From NCBI GenBank assembly GCA_016871315.1, contig VFZE01000012.1, forward strand, positions 1 to 64,000: a DNA stretch of 64,000 nucleotides, in the 5' to 3' direction. Numbering within the stretch: the first letter of the stretch is position 1; the number at the start of each line of letters is the position of its first letter. The position numbers and the translations under genes were made by a program. Below, piece after piece: positions 50,267 through 59,688 of this stretch. A model generated the notes under the pieces. It did not search any database. It was given only the letters and a program-made list of their open reading frames with translations, and was not told the origin of the DNA. The stretch comes from Acidimicrobiia bacterium. GTDB taxonomy: Bacteria; Acidobacteriota; Terriglobia; Bryobacterales; Bryobacteraceae.

Positions 50267-51619
50267 TCAGTTGGCGAACCGCACCGAGCGCAGCACCTGA
50301 TCGAAGGCGTTCTGCACGCCGGGGTATTCGCTCTCCGGCGCGATGAAGACAAAGTAGTAGAGCCCGCCGGGCCGGTCGATCGTCACAACCAGGTCAATCT
50401 CGCGCGACCCGCGAAACGGCGAATCCGACTGCAACCGCGCGTACATGGCTTGCAGATTGTTCAACCGGAACCGGCGCGGGTTTTCGGTGACACGCATGGA
50501 GGGGTTGTCGCGGCGTAGCTGCTCGAGCAACTGCGCGGTGTCCGAGCGCAGATCCGAGCGCCGGCTGGGCGACTCAAAGAAGCTGGCGATCATGCCGTAG
50601 CCGATCTGCTGGCCGAAGACGGCTGACTGGTTGAGAATGGTCACTTGGTCGGAGCCGCGTTCGCCGAACACATCCCAGTTGTCGGGGTGGAGAAAGCTCA
50701 CTTCCCTGCCCTGGTATTGTTTGAAACGGCCCGAGGGTCTGGAGGCAGCCGGGTCCTGACTGCCGGTTGGCCCTGCCGAGGGCACAGCCTGGCGGCCCGG
50801 CTTGCGTGGCGCCGGCAGATCTTCGATCAGCTTCTTCATCTGCGGCAGTTCACCCGAGGCGGCGGCGTACTTTTTCTGCGGCAGGTAGCGGATCTCGTCC
50901 TGCACGCTTTTCACGCGGTTGCCGGGATTGGGATGGTCGGAAAAGAACTGGCCGATCGCGCTGCCCTTGCCTGCTTCCGCTTCCAGTTTTTCAAAGAAGC
51001 GCGCCATCTCGATGGGATTGTAGCCGGCGCCGTTCATGATGCGCGCGCCCAGCAGGTCCGCGTCGCGTTCGGCGTTGCGGGAGAATTTCATCAGCACGGA
51101 GTTGGCGCCCAGCCCGATGCCGATCTGCGCGAGCATGCCGGTGATGGAATCGCCTCCGGCAAGCGCGCCGGCCAGCATCGCAGGCAGCGAGATCAGTTGC
51201 GCCTTGGATGCCTGGTTAGTGCCGTGGCGCAGCGCGACGTGCGCAATCTCATGCGCCATGACGCCTGCCAGCTGATCTTCGTTTTCCGCGGCCGCGATCA
51301 GCCCGGTGTGGACGTACGTGGGCCCGCCGGGCAGCGCGAAGGCGTTGATCGATTTGTCGTTGACCAGCTTGAATGTGTACGGATAGCTGTCGGCCTCCGG
51401 ACGGCTGGCAAGCTTCTGGCCGATGCGTTGCAGGTAGGCATCGAGCTCGGAGTTGCGTACCACGGGAACTTGCTTTTCGATCTGGGCGGCATACTCCTTG
51501 CCCATCTGGACGTCCTGCTGCTTGGAAAAAAGGTTCCAGCCGGGTTTTAGCTGCCGCTGCTGGGCCACAGAGGCTGCGGCAACAAAGAGTAAAAGGAACG
51601 TTACCCTGCGGAGCTTCAT
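50267..51619 (-). CDS. M48-family secreted metalloprotease (BepA/LoiP type)
   Basis: ATG at 51619 opens a signal peptide (TFLLLFVAAASVAQ); 450 residues. The zinc site is HEIAH (His123, Glu124, His127) with the third ligand in AERDADLLGARIM. The N-terminal extension and 'PDPGNRVKSVQDEI'-like text (HPNPGNRVKSVQDEI) match BepA-like proteases. The C-terminal part (from about 270) has a Pro/Gly-rich linker and a DUF-like beta domain instead of TPRs. Such enzymes trim misfolded outer-membrane proteins. AAGGA directly abuts the ATG, leaving little room for a ribosome site; GATATC/TATCAT upstream may give a leaderless mRNA. Confidence 0.9.
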   Translation of the reverse strand: MKLRRVTFLLLFVAAASVAQQRQLKPGWNLFSKQQDVQMGKEYAAQIEKQVPVVRNSELDAYLQRIGQKLASRPEADSYPYTFKLVNDKSINAFALPGGPTYVHTGLIAAAENEDQLAGVMAHEIAHVALRHGTNQASKAQLISLPAMLAGALAGGDSITGMLAQIGIGLGANSVLMKFSRNAERDADLLGARIMNGAGYNPIEMARFFEKLEAEAGKGSAIGQFFSDHPNPGNRVKSVQDEIRYLPQKKYAAASGELPQMKKLIEDLPAPRKPGRQAVPSAGPTGSQDPAASRPSGRFKQYQGREVSFLHPDNWDVFGERGSDQVTILNQSAVFGQQIGYGMIASFFESPSRRSDLRSDTAQLLEQLRRDNPSMRVTENPRRFRLNNLQAMYARLQSDSPFRGSREIDLVVTIDRPGGLYYFVFIAPESEYPGVQNAFDQVLRSVRFAN

Positions 51620-51920
51620 TCCTTCATGATATCGAACCCGGCATTTGCGAGCGGCGAACGGGCAGAGACCCGCCGGGTGGAGGAGTTTCGGCATGGAGGA
51701 AACCTCGGCGGGCGGATCACTGGCGGGCGCCTATCCGACGGTCACCTCCCCCGAGATATCCCGTCGGTCAGACGCCCGCAGCAGATCGTTCTCATTCTTG
51801 CCCGGATGAGGTGTGTTTGGAAAGGGAATTCTGCGGTGGCGGCGGGCTTTTCCGCAGGAATTTCCCCATGCCTTGTCTTAGGTTTACAATGGGCGGGTGT
51901 GAAAAGGTTGTGCATAAAAC
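51620..51920. other. Intergenic gap between protease and NagA genes
   Basis: About 300 bases between divergent genes with no convincing coding region. It holds GGTTTACAATGGG (a TACAAT element near 51884), 31 bases before the nagA start, and little else that is recognisable. Confidence 0.4.
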
Positions 51921-53090
51921 ATGAATGAGAAGAAATGTTCCGGCCTCGATGCCGTCTCCGGACGCGCCGTCGAGTTGCGCTTTGACCGCGTCATCAATGG
52001 CGTGGATGATCTGATCGGACCTTCCGCGACGGGCCGGTGGCTGGCGCCGGGATTTATCGACGTACAGGTGAACGGATTCGCGGGGGTCGATTACTGTTCG
52101 CCGGACACTTCCCAGGAAGAGATCGCACGTTCGGTCAACGTGATCTTCTCCACCGGCGTCACACGATTCTTTCCCACCGTCATCACCGGCTCGGTCCCGG
52201 ATATGTCGGGAGCCATCTCCAACCTTGCTCGCGCCAAGGCGGCGCTAGGCGCCGAAGGACGCGCCATGGAAGGCTTCCACATGGAAGGGCCGCATATTTC
52301 GCCCGAGGACGGCCCGCGTGGGGCGCATCCGCGCCACTGCGTCCGCCCGCCCGACGTGGGCGAGCTCAAGCGCTGGATCGATCTTGGCCAGGGCCATCTC
52401 CGGCTGGTGACCGTGGCTCCGGAGTGGCCCGGCATTACCGGCTACATTGAACAGGCCGTGCGCGCCGGAGTGGTAGTGAGCATCGGCCACACGAACGCCA
52501 ACGGGGATCAGATCCGCGAAGCCGTGAGCGCCGGGGCGACTATGTCGACCCACTTGGGCAATGGAGCCCACGCAGTGCTGGCCCGCCATCCCAACTACAT
52601 CTGGGAGCAGCTGGCCGAGGACCGGTTGACGGCGAGCTTCATTGTCGACGGCATCCACTTACCGCAGTCATTCTTGAAGGCCGCGCTGCGCGCCAAGGGG
52701 ATTGAACGGAGCGTGCTGGTGACCGATGCGGTGATGCCAGCCTGCTCGAAGCCGGGCCGCTACCGGCTGGGCGAGGTGGAAGTCGAGCTGCATCCGGACG
52801 ACCGGGTGACGCTGGTGGGTCAGGAGCGGCTGGCCGGTTCCAGCCTGCGTATGGATCGCGGCGTGGAGAATCTGATGAAGCTGGCGGGACTGAGCTTGAC
52901 CGAGGCGGTTACCATGGCCTCCCGCAACCCCGCGCGCGTGTGCCGGATCAGCAATCGGCAACGGGGGCTGGCTGCGGGAGAACGTGCCGACATCGTGGCT
53001 TTTGAGTTCGATGACAAGAGCAAAGCCCTCCAGGTGGAGCAGGTCTATCTGGATGGAGAAAGCGTGTACAGGCGGGCCCGCTCAGCCTGA
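51921..53090 (+). CDS. nagA: N-acetylglucosamine-6-phosphate deacetylase
   Basis: This 389-residue amidohydrolase keeps the family motifs: PGFIDVQVNGFAG at the barrel entry, GFHMEGPHIS (His120, Glu122), SIGHTNA (His190), STHLGNGAH (His211) and LVTDAV (Asp269). It converts GlcNAc-6-phosphate to glucosamine-6-phosphate in chitin or peptidoglycan use. Only the second half of the HxH pair is replaced by DVQ, normal for NagA. No nagB, PTS or transporter is adjacent; a decayed ROK regulator lies 6 kb away. A copy of its last dozen codons is found at 54078-54137. Confidence 0.93.
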   Translation: MNEKKCSGLDAVSGRAVELRFDRVINGVDDLIGPSATGRWLAPGFIDVQVNGFAGVDYCSPDTSQEEIARSVNVIFSTGVTRFFPTVITGSVPDMSGAISNLARAKAALGAEGRAMEGFHMEGPHISPEDGPRGAHPRHCVRPPDVGELKRWIDLGQGHLRLVTVAPEWPGITGYIEQAVRAGVVVSIGHTNANGDQIREAVSAGATMSTHLGNGAHAVLARHPNYIWEQLAEDRLTASFIVDGIHLPQSFLKAALRAKGIERSVLVTDAVMPACSKPGRYRLGEVEVELHPDDRVTLVGQERLAGSSLRMDRGVENLMKLAGLSLTEAVTMASRNPARVCRISNRQRGLAAGERADIVAFEFDDKSKALQVEQVYLDGESVYRRARSA

Positions 53091-53135
53091 GGCGCCGCCG
53101 CGCTGTACGTATCCATTTCGCGATATAATACGTAT

Positions 53136-53366
53136 ATGTCGAAGCTAACGCTGAGCGTGGACGATCAGGTCATTACCTCCGCCAAACGCTACGCCAAGCG
53201 GCAGGGAATTTCGGTTTCCCAAATGGTGGAATCCTACCTTGCCGCAGTGGCCAACGTGGCTTCCCAAGACCGCCGCGATACCCCGGTCCTGCGTTCAGTG
53301 CGCGGATCGTTGAAGAAGGCCGATCAGCAGGAGTACCGGAAGCATTTGGCGTTGAAGTACCGGTGA
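53136..53366 (+). CDS. DUF6364-like antitoxin
   Basis: The 76-residue protein begins KLTLSVDDQVITSAKRYAKR, then QGISVSQMVESYL: the ribbon-helix-helix-like pattern of DUF6364 antitoxins, which bind DNA and neutralise PIN toxins. The C-terminal part is a charged tail that would wrap around the toxin. The bases TATAAT lie just upstream of the ATG, with GTAT between, so the mRNA is probably leaderless. The PIN gene follows after 13 bases. Confidence 0.9.
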   Translation: MSKLTLSVDDQVITSAKRYAKRQGISVSQMVESYLAAVANVASQDRRDTPVLRSVRGSLKKADQQEYRKHLALKYR

Positions 53367-53379
53367 AGTCGAAGCAGGA

Positions 53380-53796
53380 ATGAAAAGGATACTCTTTGAT
53401 GTCAATGTGGTCCTGGATGTTCTGCTGGACCGGAAACCGCATGCGGAGGGTAGCGCAGCGGTGTGGGCGGCAGTGGAAACCGGTGGTGCGGAGGGACTGC
53501 TGGCGTCGCATGCCTTGACCACGATTCACTACTTGATCCGAAAGCAGCTTGGGGCGGCCAAAGCCAAGGAGCTGCTCTCAACAATTCTGAAAGTGTTCGA
53601 GATCGCCGCGGTCGACCGCGCCGTAATCGAAGAGGCGCTGCAGTTGCCCTGCTCCGATTTCGAGGATGCAGTTGGCGCGGCGGCAGCCCGTCATGCTGGT
53701 TGTGATTACATCGTCACCAGAGACCCGAGAGGATTCCGCGGGGCAGAGGTTCGCATCCTGACGCCGGAAGCCGCCGTGCCGCTTGTAATGGCTTAA
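53380..53796 (+). CDS. PIN-domain toxin (VapC-like)
   Basis: The 138-residue protein has the PIN acidic residues in order: FDVNVVLDVLLDR (Asp7), the middle Glu region (VIEEALQL), SDFEDAV (Asp93/Asp96) and TRDPRGFR (Asp115). It is a probable Mg-dependent RNase toxin. It is cotranscribed with the DUF6364 antitoxin. The pair lies between nagA and a piece of nagA-like tail joined to a transposase scrap, so it may have come in with, or been left by, a mobile event. Confidence 0.9.
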   Translation: MKRILFDVNVVLDVLLDRKPHAEGSAAVWAAVETGGAEGLLASHALTTIHYLIRKQLGAAKAKELLSTILKVFEIAAVDRAVIEEALQLPCSDFEDAVGAAAARHAGCDYIVTRDPRGFRGAEVRILTPEAAVPLVMA

Positions 53797-54029
53797 CAAC
53801 GGCGTTCGGGCACGACAGCGCTGATTCAGCGATGGTGACATTGCATTCTCGGGTGTTGAGCAGCCTGCCGGCGGGGGACGACAACCTCCCTCGGCCGAGG
53901 GTCGGATGGGAGTTCGCGGCGGCCCGGATTTCCGATTTGAAACATTTCCGTGTAACTTTGTAAGATGCTCCGACGCCTTTATCCATGCGGGTTTGAACGT
54001 CGTGAGGACGCTCCGGAGGTCAACACCCA
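53797..54029. other. Gap before the transposase remnant
   Basis: No gene is recognised. If the scrap at 54030 belongs to an IS1380-type element, its left end should lie in here, but no inverted repeat pair can be shown because the right end is missing. Confidence 0.35.
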
Positions 54030-54137
54030 ATGGGTGAGAAACAAAATCAACCTTTTCAGCTCACCTTCAATACCTCTCTGAACCAGGTGGACGAGAGCTC
54101 ACTGGATGGCGAAAGCGTGTACAGGGGGGCGGCCTAG
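54030..54137 (+). pseudogene. IS1380-like transposase N terminus fused to a nagA-like tail
   Basis: ATG at 54030 opens a 35-residue frame. Its first part, GEKQNQPFQLTFNTSL, matches the N terminus of IS1380-family DDE transposases. The second part, SLDGESVYRG followed by A-A and TAG, matches the end of the NagA protein upstream (YLDGESVYRR). DNA similarity to nagA begins at CCAGGTGGA (about 54082) and covers about 55 bases. It is a deletion or recombination scar, not a working gene. The adjacent tpx gene ends at 54139 on the other strand. Confidence 0.6.
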
Positions 54138-54138
54138 T

Positions 54139-54663
54139 TTAGCCTGCCGCCTGGCCCGCGGCCGATTTCACGGCGGTAAGCGCAGCGTCGTAGTTAGGAT
54201 GATCGGCCACTTCTTTCACGTACTCGACGTGCCGGATCTTGTTGCTCCCATCGACGACGAAGATGGCGCGGCTGTGAATCCGCAATTCCTTGATCAGCGT
54301 GCCGTAGGCGGAGCCGAAGCTGGCGGAGCGGTGGTCCGATACCATTTTCACCTTGTCGATGCCGAAGGCGCCGCACCAGCGCTTCTGGGCGAAGGGCAGA
54401 TCCATCGAGAAAGTGTAGATGTCGACGCCGCTCAGCTTGGCGGCCTCTTCATTGAAGCGCTTGGTCTGCGCGTCGCAGACGGGGGTGTCAAGCGACGGGA
54501 CCACCGAGAAGATGCGTACGCCGTTGCCGGTAGTGGCAAGCGTGACCGGTTGCAGTCCGTTGTCGACGCCTTCAAAATCCGGAGCGGTGTCGCCGGCCTT
54601 CAATTCCGGCCCAATCAGCGTGAGGGGATTCCCCTTGAGTGTAGTAGCGGCTGCTCTTTCCAT
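54139..54663 (-). CDS. tpx: Thiol peroxidase
   Basis: The 174-residue protein is a Tpx-type peroxiredoxin: PSLDTPVCDAQT holds the peroxidatic Cys63, and QKRWCGAFG the resolving Cys97. The N-terminal TLKGNPLTLIGPELKAGDTA and FSVVPSLDTPVC are diagnostic. It reduces hydroperoxides with thioredoxin. A TAGAAT element lies about eight bases upstream of the ATG, so a leaderless mRNA is likely. The thioredoxin-like DUF255 gene lies upstream with only six bases between, a sensible pairing. Confidence 0.95.
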   Translation of the reverse strand: MERAAATTLKGNPLTLIGPELKAGDTAPDFEGVDNGLQPVTLATTGNGVRIFSVVPSLDTPVCDAQTKRFNEEAAKLSGVDIYTFSMDLPFAQKRWCGAFGIDKVKMVSDHRSASFGSAYGTLIKELRIHSRAIFVVDGSNKIRHVEYVKEVADHPNYDAALTAVKSAAGQAAG

Positions 54664-54669
54664 AGATTT

Positions 54670-56769
54670 CTATTCTAGCAACTGGGTGAAAGCATCGATA
54701 TCGGTCACAGGGAGCTGGCAGGAGTAGTTCTGGCAGACGTAGCCGGTGAGGCGGCCTTCTTGTGCGGTCATCGTGGCGGTTACCGGGATACGCTCGGCGA
54801 ACCAAGCCTGCGCGGCGGCATCGTTCAGGTGAATGAGCGTGCGGCCGGGAACGAAGCGGCGTCCGGCGGCGGCCAGCATCGGCGCGGGCTTTTCTCCGGC
54901 GAGGATGATCTGAGGTGGCTTCGATTCGGAGAGCATGTAGGCGACCAGCATTTGCGGGACACCATGCGGAGCTGCGCGCAGGCGCGGGGCGAACGCTTTC
55001 AGAGCGCGCCCGGCGGCCGCGCGGAACGGCTCGGAATCGGTAAACTGGGCCAGGCGCAACAGAGCCAGGGTTGCCATGGAGTTGCCGCTCGGCTCGGCGC
55101 CGTCGTAGTCTTCCTTCATGCGAACCACCAGGCTTGCGTCGACGCCGGTTGTGCTGAAGAAGGCGCCGTGCTCGGTGTCCTCGAAGCGGTGGATGATAGC
55201 CTCGCCCAGCGCCACCGCCGTTTCCAGATAACGCAGGTCGAAGACGGTTTCATAGAGATCGGCGAGCGCGAGCGCGAGGAAAGCGTAGTCGTCAAGAAAA
55301 CCGTCAATGGCTGCCTCGCCTTCACGCCAGCGGCGCAGCAGCCGGTGGCTGGAAGGATCGTACATGTTGGCAAGGATAAGATCGGCGGCGCGGCGCGCGG
55401 CCTCGGCGTAGCGCGGCTCGCCAAGCGCCTGTGCGCCCAGGGCGAAGGCGGAGATCATGAGACCGTTCCAGCTGGTGAGGATCTTGTCGTCCAGGTGCGG
55501 GCGGACGCGCGTGTCGCGGACCTTCATCAGCTTGCCCGCGGAGGAGGCGAGCGCCATGCGGAGCTGCGACTCATCGACCTGGAAGTGGCGCGCCGCTTCC
55601 TCGATGGAGTGGGCCTGGTAAAGGATGTTGCGGCCCGTGAACTCCTGGTGCGGATCGGCGTGCACGTTGCCGGACGGCTCGACGCCGTAACGGTAGGCGA
55701 ACCATCGCGAAACTTCCTCGCCGAGGATTTGATCCAGCTCGGCTTGCGACCAGATGTAGAAGGCGCCTTCGCCTTTGTGGTGCGGATCGGCCGGATCGAT
55801 GACCGAATCGGCGTCTTCGGCGGAGAAGAACGCGCCCCCAGAATGGGTCATGTCCCGGAGAACGTATTCGAAGATGTCGCGCGCGGCGGCGGCGTAGATC
55901 TCCTCGCCTGTGATTTGGAAGGCTTCCAGGTAAGAGACGGCCAATTGCGCCTGGTCGTAGAGCATCTTTTCAAAGTGCGGCACAAACCAGCGCTCGTCGA
56001 CCGAGTAGCGGTGAAAGCCGCCGCCGAGCTGGTCATTCATGCCGCCGCGGGCCATCTCGCGCAACGTGAGCAGGACCATGTCGAGCGCTTCCTGGTTGCC
56101 TGTGCGCTTCCAATAACGAAGCAGGAAGTTGTGCGCCACCGGCCGCGGGAACTTCGGCGCCTGCCCGAAGCCGCCCAGACGCGGATCATGGGTTCGGCGG
56201 AAGACATTGAAACCCGCCTCAAGAATCGATTCATCCAGCCAGTTGGTCTGCCCGGGCCGCACCTCGGCCTGTTTCTTCATCTGCTCGACGATGTCGGTGC
56301 TGGATTCCAGGATCTTCGCGCGTTCGTTCGCCCAGGCGTTGGCGATGGATTCGAGGATGGCGCGGAAGCCCGGCCTGCCGTACCGGTTATCGGGCGGAAA
56401 GTAAGTGCCGCCGAAGAAGGGCTTCCGGTCCGGAGTAAGCCAGACGGACATGGGCCAGCCGCCGGCGCCGGTGGTTGCCTGGACGAACATCATGTAGATG
56501 CGGTCAACGTCGGGACGCTCTTCGCGGTCTACTTTAACCGGGATGAAGTGGCGGTTCAGGACCTCGGCGACCGAGTCGGATTCAAACGACTCGCGCTCCA
56601 TGACGTGGCACCAGTGGCAAGTGGAGTAGCCGATGGAGAGGAAGATGGGCTTGTCCTGGGTGCGCGCCTGTTGGAAAGCCTCCTCGCCCCAGGGGAACCA
56701 GTCGACAGGGTTGTGGGCGTGCTGAAGCAGGTAGGGGCTCTTTTCGCCGGCCAGGCGGTTGGTGGGCAT
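54670..56769 (-). CDS. DUF255/thioredoxin-domain protein (YyaL/SPATA20-like)
   Basis: This 699-residue protein matches the YyaL/SSP411 family. An N-terminal thioredoxin-like domain (PF03190, residues 1-165) carries [20 protein letters not shown] and the redox site STCHWCHVM (Cys51, Cys54). An alpha/alpha-barrel region similar to GlcNAc epimerase/cellobiose epimerase follows. The family has no signal peptide and is thought to act in redox or metabolite repair. A TACAAT element lies about 11 bases upstream. It is cotranscribed with tpx. Confidence 0.94.
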   Translation of the reverse strand: MPTNRLAGEKSPYLLQHAHNPVDWFPWGEEAFQQARTQDKPIFLSIGYSTCHWCHVMERESFESDSVAEVLNRHFIPVKVDREERPDVDRIYMMFVQATTGAGGWPMSVWLTPDRKPFFGGTYFPPDNRYGRPGFRAILESIANAWANERAKILESSTDIVEQMKKQAEVRPGQTNWLDESILEAGFNVFRRTHDPRLGGFGQAPKFPRPVAHNFLLRYWKRTGNQEALDMVLLTLREMARGGMNDQLGGGFHRYSVDERWFVPHFEKMLYDQAQLAVSYLEAFQITGEEIYAAAARDIFEYVLRDMTHSGGAFFSAEDADSVIDPADPHHKGEGAFYIWSQAELDQILGEEVSRWFAYRYGVEPSGNVHADPHQEFTGRNILYQAHSIEEAARHFQVDESQLRMALASSAGKLMKVRDTRVRPHLDDKILTSWNGLMISAFALGAQALGEPRYAEAARRAADLILANMYDPSSHRLLRRWREGEAAIDGFLDDYAFLALALADLYETVFDLRYLETAVALGEAIIHRFEDTEHGAFFSTTGVDASLVVRMKEDYDGAEPSGNSMATLALLRLAQFTDSEPFRAAAGRALKAFAPRLRAAPHGVPQMLVAYMLSESKPPQIILAGEKPAPMLAAAGRRFVPGRTLIHLNDAAAQAWFAERIPVTATMTAQEGRLTGYVCQNYSCQLPVTDIDAFTQLLE

Positions 56770-56814
56770 TACGGGCTTTTATTGTAGCGCGTGAGCGGCA
56801 AAAGGCCGACTTTG

Positions 56815-58788
56815 CTATGGAGCCAGGCACGAAGCGGGAGAGCCGCACTTGGGCAGGAAGGTGAGACTGCCGGGCGTTTCCCCGGAGACCCGCATCTTGT
56901 CCTGGAGCACGGCGGCGACGCCGGCAATATCGGTGTAGCGCAACACGCCGAGATAATGAGGCCCCTGCCGATGCGACGGCGGTGGAGAATGCAGGATTAC
57001 GCGGGATACGCGTCCGTCGAGCAAGGCCGCATACATCGCGTTGATGCCCATTTCGCCTTTGCCGGTGAGGATGAGCCCTGCCGGATCCACCTCCGGTACG
57101 GAACGCAGCAACTCGATGGCGCGGAGAAGTTCATACACTTGCATCGATTCGATCGTGGTGCCGGCGACCATGGCCTGACGCTTCATGTGATGAACAGGGT
57201 CGTCATCGGAAAAACTGCGGAGATTCCGTTCCAGCGCCCGGCTGCCACGGTCAAGCGGTTCGACAACCAGCACCGCACGCTCGCCCCATTGGTTGCGCTC
57301 CAGCGGCTGCTCGTTTCCCCAGACCGGTATGCCCCGGCGATGATCGGCGATCAGAAGCGCCGGAAGACGGCCCCGCCGGTTCTCAGGCAGCGACAGGACC
57401 GCCTTGACGCGGAGTCCCTCGAAGCTGGTGAAGGTGACCGGTTGAGCGGAACGGCCCTGCGCCACCGACTTTTCGCCCCAAACAGGATTCAGCGGTTCCG
57501 CCTTCGCGGGAAAGTAGCGGAACACGTTCTCTCGAAGCGCCGCAATCAGCTCGGGTCGGCGGCGCTCAGCCGGCGAGGCAAGCCGAATCAGTTCTTCGTC
57601 GATACGCGTGAGCCGCTCGTCGATGGGCAGTCCGTTCCGGTAGCAGACCAGCGCTTCCCGCGGCGGCACATCCACCGGGCCTTCGGAGGTGACCGGAGTC
57701 TTGATTCCCAGGAACTGCTCCAGGAAGAAGGAATAGACCGGAAGGCGGATCACCTCGATGTCCTCATGGCGGCCAGGCGTGACGGAGGTTCGAATGGCGC
57801 CGCGGGCGCCGTATAGGTCGTATATCCCGCCGATCTTGGCCACCATCTCCTCGAAGGCGGGCATGGGAAACCCGGGATCGGCATCCGCGTTGCACTGCAG
57901 TTGCACGCGCGGCGCGATGAGGGCGCCTACCTCGGAATACGTCAGGCCATGGCTATTGACCGGATACTGGCAGTCGCAGTGCAATGCGCCAAGCCGGTGC
58001 TTCACCCAGCCGTTTGTCGAGAGCGTTCCCGATACCGGCGCCGACGCGGCGATGCGCTCATCCAGCGCCGCCAGGAAGAACGTGGTCATGCCGCCGCCGG
58101 AACGGCCGGTCGCGCCAATGCGTTTCGGGTCCATATCCGAACGGGAAGCGAGATAGTCGACGGCCCGTTTGGCGTTGAGCAATTCCACCGCCAGCGGAGA
58201 AAACCCTCGGCTGTACCAGTGAAACCAGGCCTGGGCGTAGACGCCATGATGCGTGAACTCCACCTCGCCCATCTCGATGTTGTCCATCACCAGCGCCGCA
58301 ATGCCGTGCGCCGCGAACCAGGCTCCATGGCGTGCATAGAGATGCTTGGCGGCGTGGCCGCACTGGTACAGCACAACGGGAAACGGACCCTTCCCCTCCC
58401 TAGGCAGATAGAGATTGGCCGTCAAGAACACCTTGGAGGCGGTCTCGAGGATGATGTTTTCCAATCGGTAAGCTGCCCGTTGTTCGGTGTGCGTAATGGT
58501 GGCGTGTGGAGGCGTCTCCGGCCACCGCATATCATGCCAGAGCATCTGCTCCAGCGTCCGCCGCGTCGCGGCCTTGCGCTGCTCCCACTGCGCCACCGCC
58601 GTGATGCCTTGGAACTGCGTGTTATGGCGGCGGCTGATCACTCCTTCAAAGTGCGCCTGTAGCGCGAGGAGTTCCGCGGCCGGCGCCGGCGCAGGTTGCT
58701 GCGCCCGTTGCTGCGCACGTCCGGCGGGGACTGACCAGGAACCGGCCAGCGCGAGAAAAAACATCCCTGCCGTGAAATGTTGTTTCAT
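56815..58788 (-). CDS. Acetyl-xylan-esterase-like secreted hydrolase
   Basis: ATG at 58788 opens a signal peptide (MFFLALAGSWSVPAGRAQQ); 657 residues. The first hydrolase domain shows FPVVLYQCGHAAKHLYARHG, VMDNIEMGEVEFTHHGVYAQ and the nucleophile elbow GATGRSGGGMTT, followed by HEDIEVIRL with the likely catalytic histidine. This is the AXE1/dienelactone-hydrolase-type (PF05448) family, abundant in Acidobacteria. A second, degenerate hydrolase-like domain follows from about residue 430 (PALLIADHRRGIPVWG), without a clear nucleophile. The ROK pseudogene ends over its start. Confidence 0.85.
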   Translation of the reverse strand: MKQHFTAGMFFLALAGSWSVPAGRAQQRAQQPAPAPAAELLALQAHFEGVISRRHNTQFQGITAVAQWEQRKAATRRTLEQMLWHDMRWPETPPHATITHTEQRAAYRLENIILETASKVFLTANLYLPREGKGPFPVVLYQCGHAAKHLYARHGAWFAAHGIAALVMDNIEMGEVEFTHHGVYAQAWFHWYSRGFSPLAVELLNAKRAVDYLASRSDMDPKRIGATGRSGGGMTTFFLAALDERIAASAPVSGTLSTNGWVKHRLGALHCDCQYPVNSHGLTYSEVGALIAPRVQLQCNADADPGFPMPAFEEMVAKIGGIYDLYGARGAIRTSVTPGRHEDIEVIRLPVYSFFLEQFLGIKTPVTSEGPVDVPPREALVCYRNGLPIDERLTRIDEELIRLASPAERRRPELIAALRENVFRYFPAKAEPLNPVWGEKSVAQGRSAQPVTFTSFEGLRVKAVLSLPENRRGRLPALLIADHRRGIPVWGNEQPLERNQWGERAVLVVEPLDRGSRALERNLRSFSDDDPVHHMKRQAMVAGTTIESMQVYELLRAIELLRSVPEVDPAGLILTGKGEMGINAMYAALLDGRVSRVILHSPPPSHRQGPHYLGVLRYTDIAGVAAVLQDKMRVSGETPGSLTFLPKCGSPASCLAP

Positions 58789-59567
58789 CGAACAGAGTCC
58801 ATCGAGACCCGGTTTGGAAGAGAATCGTCTTTCGTATGATCGAACAGGGGGAAAAGATGCGCAAGCACGAGTGCGGCGGCCCCGCGCAAGGCGATGTCGG
58901 CGCCAATCCTGGACGGTAACAGCCGGAAGTGGCGCAGCTGATAGGCCGGCGTCCGTTGGCTTAGTTCCGCCATTAACTGCGGCGGCACCAGATCCCATGC
59001 GGAGGCATATGGCTCTCCGAGGATGATAGCTTGCGGATTGAGTGCCGCAATCAGATTGACGAAACCGAGCGCCAGCGCGGAGGAGGTGGCGTGCGCATCC
59101 CCATTTACGGGCGCGGCGGACAATCTCCAGCGCCGCATCGAGCGGTTTTTCTTTCTCCGGGGCCATACCCCCGAGTTCGCGGTAGGCGTCCACCAACGCC
59201 GAGTCAGACACAAATTGTTCCCAGCAACCGCGGTTTCCGCAGTTGCAGGGACGGCCTTCCGGATACAGCATCACATGGCCGAACTCGGCCCCCACAGCTG
59301 CTTTCCGACCTCGACACTGAACCAGCCGATCGATTCGGCGCCGCCAACCAGCCGCTGGACTTGTCGATCGTGCCAGGAAGCGAGAGGCCAACCCCCAACA
59401 TCTTCGTGCGCTGAGGTTCGGCCAGCTTGCGCACCGCCGTCGCGATTTCGTCGAGAAACGCATCGGTATCACGGCGCACTGGACGGCGCTAGGGCTCAAA
59501 GGCTCCCATTCACGTCAAGCAAAACCACTCGGGATTGGGGCTGGGAGATCTCCACGCCGAGCTCAAG
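58785..59567 (-). pseudogene. ROK-family regulator/sugar kinase, decayed
   Basis: Pieces of one ROK protein are read in different frames. LELGVEISQPQSRVVLLDVN (N-terminal ATP site region) runs to a stop near 59500. Then DTDAFLDEIATAVRKLAE and LGVGLSLPGTIDKSSGWLAA occur in another frame. AVGAEFGHVMLYPEGRPCNC with the CGNRGCWE zinc motif is in a third, and finally ALGFVNLIAALNPQAIILG and LRGAAALVLAHLF. Frame order is 1, 0, 2, so at least two same-direction shifts occurred, and the N-terminal HTH is missing. It was probably a NagC/XylR- or glucokinase-type protein. Its stop overlaps the esterase start. Confidence 0.75.
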
Positions 59568-59618
59568 AAAAAAGAACGGAGATAAGGAACGCCAAGCAAG
59601 GGAAGAAGAGGAGGGCTC

Positions 59619-59647
59619 TTGACATTCTCTTTTTCTTCGCCCACAAT
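59619..59647 (+). promoter_or_regulatory. Sigma70-type promoter of lexA
   Basis: TTGACA (59619-59624, perfect) and CACAAT (59642-59647) are separated by 17 bases, a good housekeeping promoter. The transcript start should be near 59654, about 35 bases before the ATG. No clear LexA-type palindrome can be recognised in the surrounding bases. Confidence 0.6.
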
Positions 59648-59688
59648 AGACTAGATTGCGCGAGGATTTGGAGGAGTGAAGGAAGACA

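Noticed and set aside
54760-56787. 675-codon plus-strand open frame opposite the DUF255 gene
   Set aside because: The minus strand carries the conserved STCHWCH protein; the plus reading has no motif or ribosome site and is an antisense shadow.
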